A stretch of 64,000 bases of DNA from Rhizobium sp. BK650. Its GTDB lineage: Bacteria; Pseudomonadota; Alphaproteobacteria; Rhizobiales; Rhizobiaceae. Position numbers and translations under genes: made by a program. The stretch is from the NCBI RefSeq assembly GCF_014195325.1, contig NZ_JACIBK010000010.1, positions 124,001 through 188,000 of the forward strand, read 5' to 3'. The notes under the pieces were generated by a model. That model saw nothing but the letters and a program-made list of their open reading frames with translations. It searched no databases and had not been told where the DNA came from. Shown in pieces: positions 8,739-17,243 of this stretch; the first letter of the stretch is position 1; each line of letters opens with the position of its first letter.

Positions 8739-10100
8739 ATGCAAGAGGCATATTTAGCCGACGAGGCGCTCAATCGGGTAAACCTGCATTCCAAACCGTC
8801 AGACCTTCGCATCACCGACATGCGGGTCGCCGAAATCACCGGCGCGCCCTTCGCCTCCGTGCTGCTTAAGATTTATACGAACCAGGGCATCGTCGGGCTG
8901 GGGGAAGTGCGCGACGGTGCTAGCGCCACCTATGCGCTGATGCTGAAGAGCCGGTTGCTTGGCGAAAATCCTTGCGATATCGACCGCCTGTTCCGCCGGA
9001 TCAAGCAGTTCGGCGGCCACGGCCGACAAGGCGGTGGCGTATCGGCAGTTGAAATTGCCTTGTGGGATCTTGCGGGCAAGGCCTATGGCGTTCCCATCTA
9101 TCAGATGCTTGGCGGCCGGTTTCGAGACAAGGTGCGCATCTATTGCGATACCGACGCCGCGGTGGCGAGCGGCACCGCGACTGGCAAGCGCCTCAAGCAG
9201 CGAATGGAGCTCGGCTTCACGTTCCTCAAGATGGATCTGGGTCTAATGCAGATCGCCGATGTGCCTGGTGCTGTCGTGTTTCCTGCCGGCTCCCTTGAAG
9301 GCTACCGTGAATATCCCCGTCGCGGCCCGCTGAAGACCATTGAAGAGCGGCGTGTGCGCAACGCTGCGTACGATCTCCATAACATCCAGCATCCGTTTAC
9401 CGGGCTACACTTTTCGGACAAGGGCCTCGATCTGCTCGAGCAATATATCGCTGAGGTCCGCGAGGTCATCGGCATGGATGTGCCGCTTGCGATCGACCAT
9501 ATCGGCCACATCTCGATGCAGAATGGCATTCGCCTTGCCAGGCGGATCGAAAAATACGTGCCAGCCTGGCTCGAGGATGTGATCCCGTGGCAGTATACCG
9601 AGCAATACCGACAACTCCAGGACGCCACCACGGTGCCGATCTGCACCGGCGAGGACATATATCTCAAGGAGGGCTTCGAGCCGCTGCTCAATAGCGGCGG
9701 CGTCTCCGTTATCCATCCGGACCTTCTCACCAGCGGAGGCATCCTTGAGACCAAGAAAATCGGCGATATGGCGCAGGACAAGGGCGTCGCCATGGCGATC
9801 CACATGGCAGAAAGTCCGATCGCCGCGATGGCCGCCGCACATGTCGCGACCGCGACCGAGAATTTCATGGCGCTTGAATATCATTCCGCCGACGTCGATT
9901 GGTGGGACGATATCGTCACCGGCCTTCCCAAGCCTTTGGTAAAGAACGGCTTCATCACTGTCTCTGACAAGCCGGGCCTAGGGATCGACGATGTCGTCGA
10001 CGAGGTGATCTCGCAGCATCTGCAGCCGGGCGTCAACGGCATCTGGCAGCCCACGGATCACTGGGACGACGAGTATTCCTGGGATCGCACCTGGAGCTGA
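8739..10100 (+). CDS. Enolase-superfamily protein, third paralogue in the locus
   Basis: A 453-residue enolase-superfamily member, longer than its two neighbours because of an insertion between the two metal-ligand regions (about residues 165-215, containing VFPAGSLEGYREYPRR). Signatures are K-x-D in FLKMDLG, Asp in AIDHIGHIS, Glu in WLEDVIPW, GED in CTGEDIYLK, and His in AIHMAESP. The C-terminus is Trp-rich (GIWQPTDHWDDEYSWDRTWS). The AIDHIGH and AIHMAE blocks differ from those of the other two enzymes, so a different substrate or step is likely. It follows the previous dehydratase by 66 bases with GAGGAAAAGCC as ribosome site. Confidence 0.8.
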   Translation: MQEAYLADEALNRVNLHSKPSDLRITDMRVAEITGAPFASVLLKIYTNQGIVGLGEVRDGASATYALMLKSRLLGENPCDIDRLFRRIKQFGGHGRQGGGVSAVEIALWDLAGKAYGVPIYQMLGGRFRDKVRIYCDTDAAVASGTATGKRLKQRMELGFTFLKMDLGLMQIADVPGAVVFPAGSLEGYREYPRRGPLKTIEERRVRNAAYDLHNIQHPFTGLHFSDKGLDLLEQYIAEVREVIGMDVPLAIDHIGHISMQNGIRLARRIEKYVPAWLEDVIPWQYTEQYRQLQDATTVPICTGEDIYLKEGFEPLLNSGGVSVIHPDLLTSGGILETKKIGDMAQDKGVAMAIHMAESPIAAMAAAHVATATENFMALEYHSADVDWWDDIVTGLPKPLVKNGFITVSDKPGLGIDDVVDEVISQHLQPGVNGIWQPTDHWDDEYSWDRTWS

Positions 10101-10116
10101 GGCAAAAGGATAGAAG

Positions 10117-10197
10117 ATGACGATCGCTGGTCTCCGGTACGCCGTTATCGCAGGGCCCACTCTCGATGACAGTAAGTTCGGAGGGAGTTTTGTGTGA
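10117..10197 (+). CDS. Possible 26-residue ORF or gene remnant
   Basis: An ATG with a good upstream AAAAGGA opens a 26-codon frame (begins MTIAGLRYAVIAG) 16 bases after the third enolase-family gene, then stops. It may be the front end of a lost further gene of this operon or a chance frame. The remaining bases to 10331 show no gene. Confidence 0.2.
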   Translation: MTIAGLRYAVIAGPTLDDSKFGGSFV

Positions 10198-10331
10198 CAG
10201 CTGCCGAATTGCAGCACGATTGCCACGCAAGCCGGCCTAATGCGAATCTGCCACTAAAACGGCTTACTTGAGACAGCACTTCCCTTGCTCAAACTGCCTT
10301 GCCAGGCGATCTCACGGCTGCAATCCTCTGG

Positions 10332-10883
10332 CTAAGTCCGACGCTCCTTCATTGGCATAGCCGCCCTCCCGGCAAGCTCCTCGAGCGCGTCGTAGAGATC
10401 TTCGGCATAGCTGCGCAACACTGTCAGCTCGAAGCGATCGGTGTGCGTGCGCGTCAACTGGACAGAGACATGCCCGAAGAGCGTGACGGCGGAGCGACCG
10501 ACGGGGAAGGTCGTGGGGTCGAGATCGACCGCTGTCCCCCGGGAGAGCAGATCTGCTGCTTGCGCGCCGGAAAAGCCGATCCGGACGCGGCCGTGGCTCT
10601 GATCCGAGACGAAGGCTGTGCCTTTTAGGCGCTCTGCGAGCGCGGCGACGTGAGTGGGCGAAAGATCTTCATCTCCGACTATGTACCATTGCTGGTAGCC
10701 GGCGGGTCGCACGGCGCTAGCCGTAAGCCCGGCAGCGGAGAGATAGCCGGCGAGCCTTTGGGCATCGACGGAGCCGATGATATGCAGGAGGTGACCTTCC
10801 GGCAGGGGCTCCAGCCGGATGCCAGGCCCTGCTTGGATCGCCTTGCGGGCAAGGGCGGGCCTGTATTTGGGAAGATCAGGCAT
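10332..10883 (-). CDS. mgdD: SoxG-like subunit / N-methylglutamate dehydrogenase subunit D
   Basis: A 183-residue protein of the sarcosine oxidase gamma family, which folds like the GcvT/YgfZ tetrahydrofolate-binding domain. It carries the SDQSHGRVRIGFSGAQAADLLSRG core and the conserved FPVGRSAVTLFGHVSVQLTRT stretch. The start at 10883 overlaps the large subunit by eight bases. It is the last of four genes in the order B-D-A-G. Given mgsABC and gmaS next door, the complex is better read as N-methylglutamate dehydrogenase than sarcosine oxidase, but sequence alone does not separate the two. Confidence 0.82.
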   Translation of the reverse strand: MPDLPKYRPALARKAIQAGPGIRLEPLPEGHLLHIIGSVDAQRLAGYLSAAGLTASAVRPAGYQQWYIVGDEDLSPTHVAALAERLKGTAFVSDQSHGRVRIGFSGAQAADLLSRGTAVDLDPTTFPVGRSAVTLFGHVSVQLTRTHTDRFELTVLRSYAEDLYDALEELAGRAAMPMKERRT

Positions 10884-13806
10884 GGAGCTTCTCGTTTTCC
10901 GGGTCGATGAAGACGGGGTTGCACAGCACCGCTTCGGTGAATTCATCTCTGAGGCCATTCCAGACCATCACCTTCTCGCCAATGCGCTCCGGCCCGCGCT
11001 TGACCAGCGCCAGGCCGATCGTATGGCCAAGGCTTGGGGAGAAGGCGCTCGATGTTACATAGCCTTGATCGTTTTCAAGTGTCGCAGCCGCGCCCTCCGC
11101 CAGGATATGAGCGCCGGTGCGGAAACTCGTTGCCGGGTTTACCGGTTTGACGCCGACGAGGCGAGGGCGGTCGGTCTCCTGGAGACCTTCGCGCCGGAGC
11201 ATTGCCTTGCCAATGAAATCTGGCTTGGTGGTCGAAATCATGCGGGCAAAACCAAGATCGGCGGGTGTTACCGTGCCGTTGATCTCCGCATGGGTGACAT
11301 GACCTTTTTCGATGCGCATGACGCCGAGCGCTTCGGCCCCGTAGGCGCAGATCTCGTGCTTGTGGCCCGCCTGCATGATGGCGTCGGCAACGAACTCCCC
11401 GTAGGCGGCGGGCACGCCAAGCTCGTAGGCGAGCTCGCCGGAAAAGGAGATGCGAAAGAGCCGACCTATGAGCGTGCCGCCGAACAGGGAGACCGTGCGA
11501 GCGCTCATGAACGGGAAAGCCGCATCGGAAATATCGCCATCGACAATCTCGGAGAGGATGGCGCGGGATTTCGGGCCTGCCACCGCCATCTGCGCCCATT
11601 GGTCGGTCGACGACGCAAAATAGACGTCGAGCTCGGGCCACAATGTCTGGGCGCAGAATTCCAGATGCGTCAGCACGCCGGCCGCAAGCGCCGTCGTCGT
11701 GGTCATGAAGAAATGGTCCTCGCTCAAGCGGCTGGTAGTGCCGTCGTCATAAATCATTCCGTCTTCGCGCAGCATGATGCCATAGCGGGCTTTGCCGACA
11801 GGCAGCTTGGCGAAACCGTTGCAATAGATGCGGTCGAGAAAGGTGGCGGCGTCCTCGCCAAAGATCTCGATCTTGCCGAGCGTGGAGACATCGCAGAGGC
11901 CGGCATTCTTGCGGATGTTTAAGACTTCGCGATCGACGCTTTCTCGCCAGGTCTTTTCGCCCCCGCGCGGAAACCAGGAGGAGCGGTACCAGAGGCCGGT
12001 CTCGACGAAGACTGCACCGTTCTTCTTTGCCCATTCATGTAAGGGAGATTTGCGCGCTGGTTGAAAGTGCTTAGCCCTCGAAGTACCTGTCAATGCGCCG
12101 AAGGAGACAGGAGTATAAAAGGGTCGGAACGTCGTGGTCCCAACTTCGCCCGGCAAGACGCCCCGAGCCTCGGAAAGGATGCCGATGGCGTTGATATTGG
12201 AAAGCTTGCCCTGGTCGGTCGCCATGCCGTTCGTCGTATAGCGCTTGGCAAGCTCGACATCTCCGTAGCCTTCGCGCACGGCAAGGCTAAGATCCTTCAA
12301 ATGCACGTCGTTTTGATAATCGATGAAGGCCTTGCCCTTGCCGCCTTTGACATGCCAGAGCGGCATGGCGGCAGCCGATCTTTCCTCTGCTGAAGCAAAG
12401 GCGGGGTCGATCTTTCCAAAACCGATTGTCGCCAATGCCTCGGCAGCCTTGATCGCTCCGTCGCCAAGGCAGCTATCCGTTGAAGCAAGGCCTGCCGCAG
12501 AGCCGGCAATCAGCAAGCCATCCTGTCTTTCCGGCGCGAGGAAGGCTGCGTGCCGTTCGGACCAGATCGGCCTGGCGCCGCGATGGCAGGCAAGATGGAT
12601 GATCGGGCTCCAGCCGCCGGATACGGCCAAAGCATCTGCATCGATCTCCTTTGTGCCCGACGCGCTTGCTATGCCGACCCGACGAACGTGCTTAGTGCCA
12701 ATCGCATCGACGACGCAAGCGCCCCTCAGCACCCGCGCCTTGCCGTTCCAGTCTTTGCCATCGGCGCGCGTATCGATAATGGCGGCCACGTCGACGCCTG
12801 CCGCTTCGAGGTCGGCGGCGGTCTGGTAGCCGGAGTTGTTGGTCGTGAAGATTACGATGCGCTTGCCGGGAGCGACTGCGTGCCGGTTCAGATAGCTGCG
12901 CATGGCTCCGGCCATCATGACGCCTGGAATGTCATTGCCGCCGAAAACAATCGGCCGTTCTTCGGCGCCGGTGGCAAGGATCGCCTGCTTAGCGATGATG
13001 CGCCAGAGGCGTTCGATCGGCTGGCGCGGGTCGGGCGTTGCCACATGCTTCTGGACGCGTTCGACTGCGGCGAAGACGTTATCGTCGTACCAGCCGATCA
13101 CCGTCGTGCGCGGCAGGCATTGCACGTTCGGCAGGCTGGCGAGCTCGTTCAAAATGCCGGCAAGTGTCGAGCCATCCTTCAGAAGCAAACTGCCGCCGAG
13201 GGCGAAGCCTTCGTCCGCGAGAAGGACTCGCGCTCCGGCGCGACCCGCCGTCAATGCTGCGGCAAGGCCAGAAGGCCCGGCGCCGATGACAAGCAGATCG
13301 CAATGGCCCCAGCGCTTCTCGTAGGAGTCGGGATCGGCTTGATAGGAGGCCTTGCCGAGACCGGCTGCCTTGCGGATCAGCGGTTCGTAGACCTTCTCCC
13401 AGAAGCCTGCCGGCCACATGAAGGTCTTGTAGTAGAAACCGGCGCTCAGGAAGGGCGAGAGCAGCCCGTTGACGGCCCCGAGATCGAACGCAAGCGAGGG
13501 CCAGCGGTTCTGGCTGCGCGCAATCAGACCCTCATGGAGCTCGATCATCGTGGCGCGGCTGTTGGCCTCCGTTCGTCCACCTGTGCCGGTGGTAACAAGC
13601 GCATTGGGTTCGGCGGCACCCGCTGTCAGGATGCCGCGCGGCCGGTGATATTTGAAGCTGCGGCCGACGAGCTGGATGCTGTTGGCAAGCAGGGCGGAAG
13701 CAAGCGTGTCGCCGGGATGGCCAGTCAGATCCCTGCCATCGAAACTGAAGGCAATGGTCTTGGAGCGATCGATCAGACCACCGGCGGAGAGGCGATAGCT
13801 GCTCAT
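10876..13806 (-). CDS. mgdC: SoxA-like large subunit / N-methylglutamate dehydrogenase subunit C
   Basis: A 976-residue multidomain subunit. In order: an N-terminal ferredoxin-like 2Fe-2S-type domain (about 15-100, with LTGHPGDTLASALLAN), a dinucleotide-binding domain starting at GAGPSG (175-180), a second nucleotide half with ATGAEERPIVFGGNDIPGVM, and a C-terminal GcvT-like tetrahydrofolate domain from about 600 (WYRSSWFPRGGE, DVSTLGKIEIFGEDA, GELAYELGVP). The C-terminal domain would receive the methylene group as methylene-tetrahydrofolate. It overlaps the small zinc subunit by four bases and the gamma-like subunit by eight. With neighbouring gmaS and mgsABC it should oxidise N-methylglutamate to glutamate. 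Confidence 0.88.
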   Translation of the reverse strand: MSSYRLSAGGLIDRSKTIAFSFDGRDLTGHPGDTLASALLANSIQLVGRSFKYHRPRGILTAGAAEPNALVTTGTGGRTEANSRATMIELHEGLIARSQNRWPSLAFDLGAVNGLLSPFLSAGFYYKTFMWPAGFWEKVYEPLIRKAAGLGKASYQADPDSYEKRWGHCDLLVIGAGPSGLAAALTAGRAGARVLLADEGFALGGSLLLKDGSTLAGILNELASLPNVQCLPRTTVIGWYDDNVFAAVERVQKHVATPDPRQPIERLWRIIAKQAILATGAEERPIVFGGNDIPGVMMAGAMRSYLNRHAVAPGKRIVIFTTNNSGYQTAADLEAAGVDVAAIIDTRADGKDWNGKARVLRGACVVDAIGTKHVRRVGIASASGTKEIDADALAVSGGWSPIIHLACHRGARPIWSERHAAFLAPERQDGLLIAGSAAGLASTDSCLGDGAIKAAEALATIGFGKIDPAFASAEERSAAAMPLWHVKGGKGKAFIDYQNDVHLKDLSLAVREGYGDVELAKRYTTNGMATDQGKLSNINAIGILSEARGVLPGEVGTTTFRPFYTPVSFGALTGTSRAKHFQPARKSPLHEWAKKNGAVFVETGLWYRSSWFPRGGEKTWRESVDREVLNIRKNAGLCDVSTLGKIEIFGEDAATFLDRIYCNGFAKLPVGKARYGIMLREDGMIYDDGTTSRLSEDHFFMTTTTALAAGVLTHLEFCAQTLWPELDVYFASSTDQWAQMAVAGPKSRAILSEIVDGDISDAAFPFMSARTVSLFGGTLIGRLFRISFSGELAYELGVPAAYGEFVADAIMQAGHKHEICAYGAEALGVMRIEKGHVTHAEINGTVTPADLGFARMISTTKPDFIGKAMLRREGLQETDRPRLVGVKPVNPATSFRTGAHILAEGAAATLENDQGYVTSSAFSPSLGHTIGLALVKRGPERIGEKVMVWNGLRDEFTEAVLCNPVFIDPENEKLHA

Positions 13807-14081
13807 GCACCACCCCCAAGCTTGGCCAGTGCCGCGTCGCTCACGCCATAGACCTTATGGCTGACGGTATCGCGTTCGACGATCAGCCAGCGGCGGCAGC
13901 CGGAGGAATGATGCCAATATTCCTTGTGCCGCCCTTTCGGGTTGTCGCGTAGATAGACGTAATCGTACCAATCTTCTGTGCCGGCATCCGCGGCCGGGCG
14001 GTTAAGGCTCCCATCCCCTTTGATGGTGAATTCTTCCTTGGGACGCGTGCCGCAGTGAGGGCAGGAAATCAGGCTTGCCAT
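13803..14081 (-). CDS. mgdB: SoxD-like zinc subunit / N-methylglutamate dehydrogenase subunit B
   Basis: A 92-residue delta-type subunit. CPHC at residues 7-10 and the WHHSSGCRRW block (about 56-65) provide the zinc ligands known for this family. Length is normal. Stop and start overlap the next gene (ATGA), as expected for a fixed-stoichiometry complex. RBS GAGGA upstream of the ATG at 14081. Confidence 0.87.
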   Translation of the reverse strand: MASLISCPHCGTRPKEEFTIKGDGSLNRPAADAGTEDWYDYVYLRDNPKGRHKEYWHHSSGCRRWLIVERDTVSHKVYGVSDAALAKLGGGA

Positions 14082-14093
14082 TGTATCATATCC

Positions 14094-15344
14094 TCAATGC
14101 AGGTTCGGCTGGGCGCCGACGCCCTTTTCATCGATCTGATAGCCGCGCTGAAAGCGATCGAGGCGCAATTGTCTTGCCGTTTCATGCGGCTCGTTGCGGG
14201 CGATGAGGTGGGCGTAGCAGTAGCCCGATGCGGGTGTCGCCTTGAAGCCTCCGTAGCACCAGCCGGCGTTCAGATAGAGATTGTCGAGATGGGTTCGGTC
14301 GATGATCGGCGAGCCGTCCATGCTCATGTCCATGACGCCGCCCCAGCTGCGCAGATATCGCACGCGGGACAGTGCCGGAATCATCGCCACGCCGGCTTCG
14401 GCGACATGTTCGACGGTTGCGAGGTTGCCGCGCTGGGCATAGGAATTGTAGCCGTCGATATCGCCGCCGAAGACGAGGCCACCCTTGTCGGATTGGGAAA
14501 CATAGAAATGTCCGGCACCGAAAGTGACGACGCAATCGATGAACGGCTTAAGGCCCTCGGAGACGAAAGCCTGCAGCACATGGCTTTCGATCGGCAGGCG
14601 CAGGCCAGCCATATCGGCGACGACAGTGGAATTGCCGGCGGCGGCCAGTGCAAGCTTGCCGCAGCCGATGAAGCCCTTGGTGGTTTCGACACCGAGGACG
14701 CGGCTCTGGTCGGTGCGAATGCCTGTGACTTCACAGCCGGTGATGATATCGACGCCACGGTTGTCGGCACCGCGGGCATAGCCCCAGGCGACTGCGTCGT
14801 GGCGCACCGTGCCGCCGCGCGGCTGTAGCAATCCGCCCATAATCGGGAAGCGGGCATTCTCAAAGTCGAGAAAAGGCAGCTTCTTGCGCACGGCGTCGCG
14901 ATCGAGCAGTTCGGCATCGACGCCGTGCAGGCGCATGGCGTTACCACGCCTTGTATATGCGTCGCGCTGCGCATCCGAATGGAAGAGGTTGAGCACGCCG
15001 CGCTGCGAAACCATGGCGTTGAAATTGAAATCCTGTTCCAGCCCTTCCCAGAGCTTCATCGAGAGCTCGTAGAAAGGATTGTTGCCGGGCAGAAGGTAGT
15101 TGGAGCGGATGATTGTGGTATTGCGGCCGATATTACCAGATCCGAGGTAACCCTTTTCCAGAACGGCAACTTTGGTAATGCCGAAGATCTTGGCGAGATA
15201 ATAGGCTGTCGCCAGTCCATGGCCGCCGCCACCGACGATGATCACATCATAATGCCGCTTTGGTTGCGGCTGGCGCCAGGCGGGCGCCCAGCCGGTATTG
15301 CCGCGAAGGCCGTTTAGGAGAACTGAGAAAGCCGAATAGCGCAT
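14094..15344 (-). CDS. mgdA: SoxB-like FAD subunit / N-methylglutamate dehydrogenase subunit A
   Basis: A 416-residue flavoprotein of the DAO/sarcosine oxidase beta family. The FAD Rossmann motif VGGGGHG lies at about 38-44, followed by VLEKGYLGSGNIGRNTTIIRSNY, the region carrying the flavin-linking His/Arg area in this family. The C-terminal WCYGGFKATPASGY block is also typical. The start at 15344 gives the family-standard MRYSAFSVL opening; an ATG at 15371 would add nine residues without a ribosome site. First gene of the leftward mgd/sox operon, facing the GlxA-type regulator. Confidence 0.88.
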   Translation of the reverse strand: MRYSAFSVLLNGLRGNTGWAPAWRQPQPKRHYDVIIVGGGGHGLATAYYLAKIFGITKVAVLEKGYLGSGNIGRNTTIIRSNYLLPGNNPFYELSMKLWEGLEQDFNFNAMVSQRGVLNLFHSDAQRDAYTRRGNAMRLHGVDAELLDRDAVRKKLPFLDFENARFPIMGGLLQPRGGTVRHDAVAWGYARGADNRGVDIITGCEVTGIRTDQSRVLGVETTKGFIGCGKLALAAAGNSTVVADMAGLRLPIESHVLQAFVSEGLKPFIDCVVTFGAGHFYVSQSDKGGLVFGGDIDGYNSYAQRGNLATVEHVAEAGVAMIPALSRVRYLRSWGGVMDMSMDGSPIIDRTHLDNLYLNAGWCYGGFKATPASGYCYAHLIARNEPHETARQLRLDRFQRGYQIDEKGVGAQPNLH

Positions 15345-15431
15345 TGTTTCACCCGCTTTGAATCCATCCATGATGACAGAGTGAAAAATGGCTACTTGTC
15401 CAATTAGGACCTACTTCTGTAGAAAAAGGAC
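15345..15431. promoter_or_regulatory. Divergent mgd / glxA-type regulator region with GTCC-N5-GGAC inverted repeat
   Basis: Only 87 bases separate the two start codons. A clear inverted repeat, GTCC-AATTA-GGAC, spans 15398-15410, and a further GGAC half-site overlaps the ribosome-binding region of the regulator gene (15428-15431). Its position suits control by the AraC/GlxA protein encoded to the right, with autoregulation possible. Confidence 0.5.
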
Positions 15432-16406
15432 ATGGCTTTCATCGACGCGAAAAATACCCAGGCGATAGGCTTTATCCTGATCCCAGGATTCGCATTGATG
15501 TCCTTTGCGTCCGCAAGCGAGCCGTTGCGCGCCGCCAACCTCTTGGCCGGGCGGGAAATCTATCGGCTGACGACTTTCTCGCCGGACGGCACCCCGGCGG
15601 TCTCGTCGGGCGGGGTGACAGTGCCGGCCGAGCCTCTTCCAGGTCGCGGGTCAGGTCTCGGGACGGTTTTCGTCTGCGCCGGCGGGTCGCCGCGCGATTG
15701 GAACTACCCTTCGGTTCTTGCCTGCCTGCGCCAACTCGCACGCGAGGGCGTGCGCATCGGCGGTATTTCCGGTGGACCCTATCTGCTTGCCGCTGCCGGT
15801 CTTTTGGCCGAGCGCGATTTCACCATTCACTGGGAACATGCGCCGGCTCTTTTTGAAGCCTTCCCTGCGCTTTCGCCGCGCCATGCACGTTTCGTCATCG
15901 ATGGCAATCGCATCACCTGCGGCGGCGGCATTGCGCCGCTCGACATGATGCATGTGTTGATATCAGAGCGCATGGGTGCGGATTTTTCCCGGCGCGTCAG
16001 CGATTGGTACCTGCACACAGACGTCGGCGAGCCGACCGCACCGCAGCGCGGCTCGCTTTCCGAACGCTATGGCGTACATCACCCGGGTTTGCTGAACGTG
16101 CTTGAAAAAATGGAAGAGACGATTGAGATGCCACTCGATCGCTCGGCCATGGCGCGAATTGCCGGCGTCACGCCGCGCCATCTTGACCGGCTGTTTGCCG
16201 CTCATCTTGGCTCGACCTTTCTCGAGCAGTATCGCCACATAAGACTGCAGCATGCCCGCCGTCTCCTGGAGCAGAGCCCACTTTCGATTTCCGAAATTGC
16301 CATTGCCACGGGTTTTTCCAGTGGTGCGCATTTTGCTCGTGCCTATCGCTCTTCCTATGGGATCGCGCCCAGTGATACCCGCCAGGCTCATTTTCGTCGC
16401 AGTTGA
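15432..16406 (+). CDS. GlxA-family transcriptional regulator (DJ-1/PfpI + AraC HTH)
   Basis: A 324-residue regulator. An N-terminal DJ-1/PfpI-like amidotransferase-fold domain (about 10-190, with GFILIPGFALMSFASASEPLRAANLL and GISGGPYLLAAAGLL) is followed by an AraC-type double helix-turn-helix domain (about 220-320, with ITPRHLDRLFAAHLG-like and LSISEIAIATGFSSGAHFARAYRSSYG). This architecture includes regulators of methylated-amine catabolism such as GbdR and the rhizobial GlxA. Divergent from the mgd operon, so probably an activator of it responding to a methylated amine or an intermediate. Confidence 0.87.
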   Translation: MAFIDAKNTQAIGFILIPGFALMSFASASEPLRAANLLAGREIYRLTTFSPDGTPAVSSGGVTVPAEPLPGRGSGLGTVFVCAGGSPRDWNYPSVLACLRQLAREGVRIGGISGGPYLLAAAGLLAERDFTIHWEHAPALFEAFPALSPRHARFVIDGNRITCGGGIAPLDMMHVLISERMGADFSRRVSDWYLHTDVGEPTAPQRGSLSERYGVHHPGLLNVLEKMEETIEMPLDRSAMARIAGVTPRHLDRLFAAHLGSTFLEQYRHIRLQHARRLLEQSPLSISEIAIATGFSSGAHFARAYRSSYGIAPSDTRQAHFRRS

Positions 16407-16469
16407 GAAGATTTCACTGGGAGGATAGAGTTCGTCCCCAGCAAGCCCTGCCGTCAAAAAGGATGAAGA

Positions 16470-17153
16470 ATGAAAGACAAGGCAGACAAAATATCGGCTG
16501 ACGACCAACCCCACTCTGGACGCCCGGCCTTCCTGCAGAATCCACATGCGGTTCGCGAACCGAAAGAAAACAATCTCGAAATGGCGATCGGCCACGAGGT
16601 CCGCGCCTATCGCAAAAAGCTCGGCATTACGGTGACGGATCTCGCGGCCGCGACAGGTATCTCCCTCGGCATGCTGTCGAAGATCGAGAACGGGAATATT
16701 TCGCCGTCGCTGACGACGTTACAATCGCTGTCACGCGCGCTCGGTGTGCCGCTGACAGCCTTCTTCCGCCGCTATGAGGAACCGCGAAATGCCGTCTTCG
16801 TTAAGGCCGGTCAGGGTGTCGAGCTTGAGCGGCGTGGCACGCGCGCGGGCCATCAATATAATCTTCTCGGTCATATCGACAATAATTCGAGCGGAGTCAT
16901 CGTTGAGCCCTATCTCATCACTCTGACGGCTGATTCCGATGTCTTCCCGACTTTCCAGCATGAGGGCATGGAGTTCCTTTATATGCTCGAAGGCGAGGTC
17001 ATGTACCGACACAGCGATCAGCTCTACCCGATGCAGCCGGGCGACAGTCTCTTTTTCGACGCCGACGCCCCGCATGGGCCGGAGGTGCTGGTGAAACTGC
17101 CGGCCAAGTACCTGTCGATCATCAGTTATCCACAACGCGGCAAGACCGACTGA
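16470..17153 (+). CDS. XRE-family regulator with C-terminal cupin domain
   Basis: A 227-residue protein with a lambda-repressor-type HTH (about 40-95: VRAYRKKLGITVTDLAAATGISLGMLSKIENG) and a small cupin sensor domain (about 145-225: HEGMEFLYMLEGEVMYRHSDQLYPMQPGDSLFFDADAPHGPE). It lies between the GlxA-type gene and mgsA, 90 bases ahead of the latter, so it is the prime candidate for controlling the mgs-gmaS genes and possibly the dmm and tdm promoters. Ligand unknown. Confidence 0.86.
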   Translation: MKDKADKISADDQPHSGRPAFLQNPHAVREPKENNLEMAIGHEVRAYRKKLGITVTDLAAATGISLGMLSKIENGNISPSLTTLQSLSRALGVPLTAFFRRYEEPRNAVFVKAGQGVELERRGTRAGHQYNLLGHIDNNSSGVIVEPYLITLTADSDVFPTFQHEGMEFLYMLEGEVMYRHSDQLYPMQPGDSLFFDADAPHGPEVLVKLPAKYLSIISYPQRGKTD

Positions 17154-17158
17154 CTTGC

Positions 17159-17181
17159 CTAAAAAGAAAGAAATATTCTTT
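17159..17181 (+). promoter_or_regulatory. Candidate operator upstream of mgsA (AT-rich inverted repeat)
   Basis: CTAAAAAGAAA (17159-17169) runs into the inverted repeat AAAGAA-ATA-TTCTTT (17167-17181), 62 bases before the mgsA start. The same 11-mer followed by ATAT and a TTC half occurs at 31962-31980 between tdm and the permease gene, which suggests a shared regulator, most simply the XRE-cupin protein encoded just upstream. Confidence 0.5.
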
Positions 17182-17243
17182 TGAGTTGAAAAAGGGCATT
17201 CGACCTGATAGCCATTTTGCAGATGCGAAAACGGAGGTTGGGC

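Noticed and set aside
12550..13851. A 433-codon open frame antisense to the SoxA-like gene
   Set aside because: Shadow of mgdC; composition is not protein-like and no family features are visible.
10332..15344. Plain sarcosine oxidase reading of the four-gene complex
   Set aside because: Not excluded by sequence, but gmaS and mgsABC next door make N-methylglutamate dehydrogenase the better reading; kept as the alternative name.
17154..17243. A sigma-54 promoter ahead of mgsA, expected for nitrogen-regulated genes
   Set aside because: No TGGCAC-N5-TTGC-like pair is present in the spacer.
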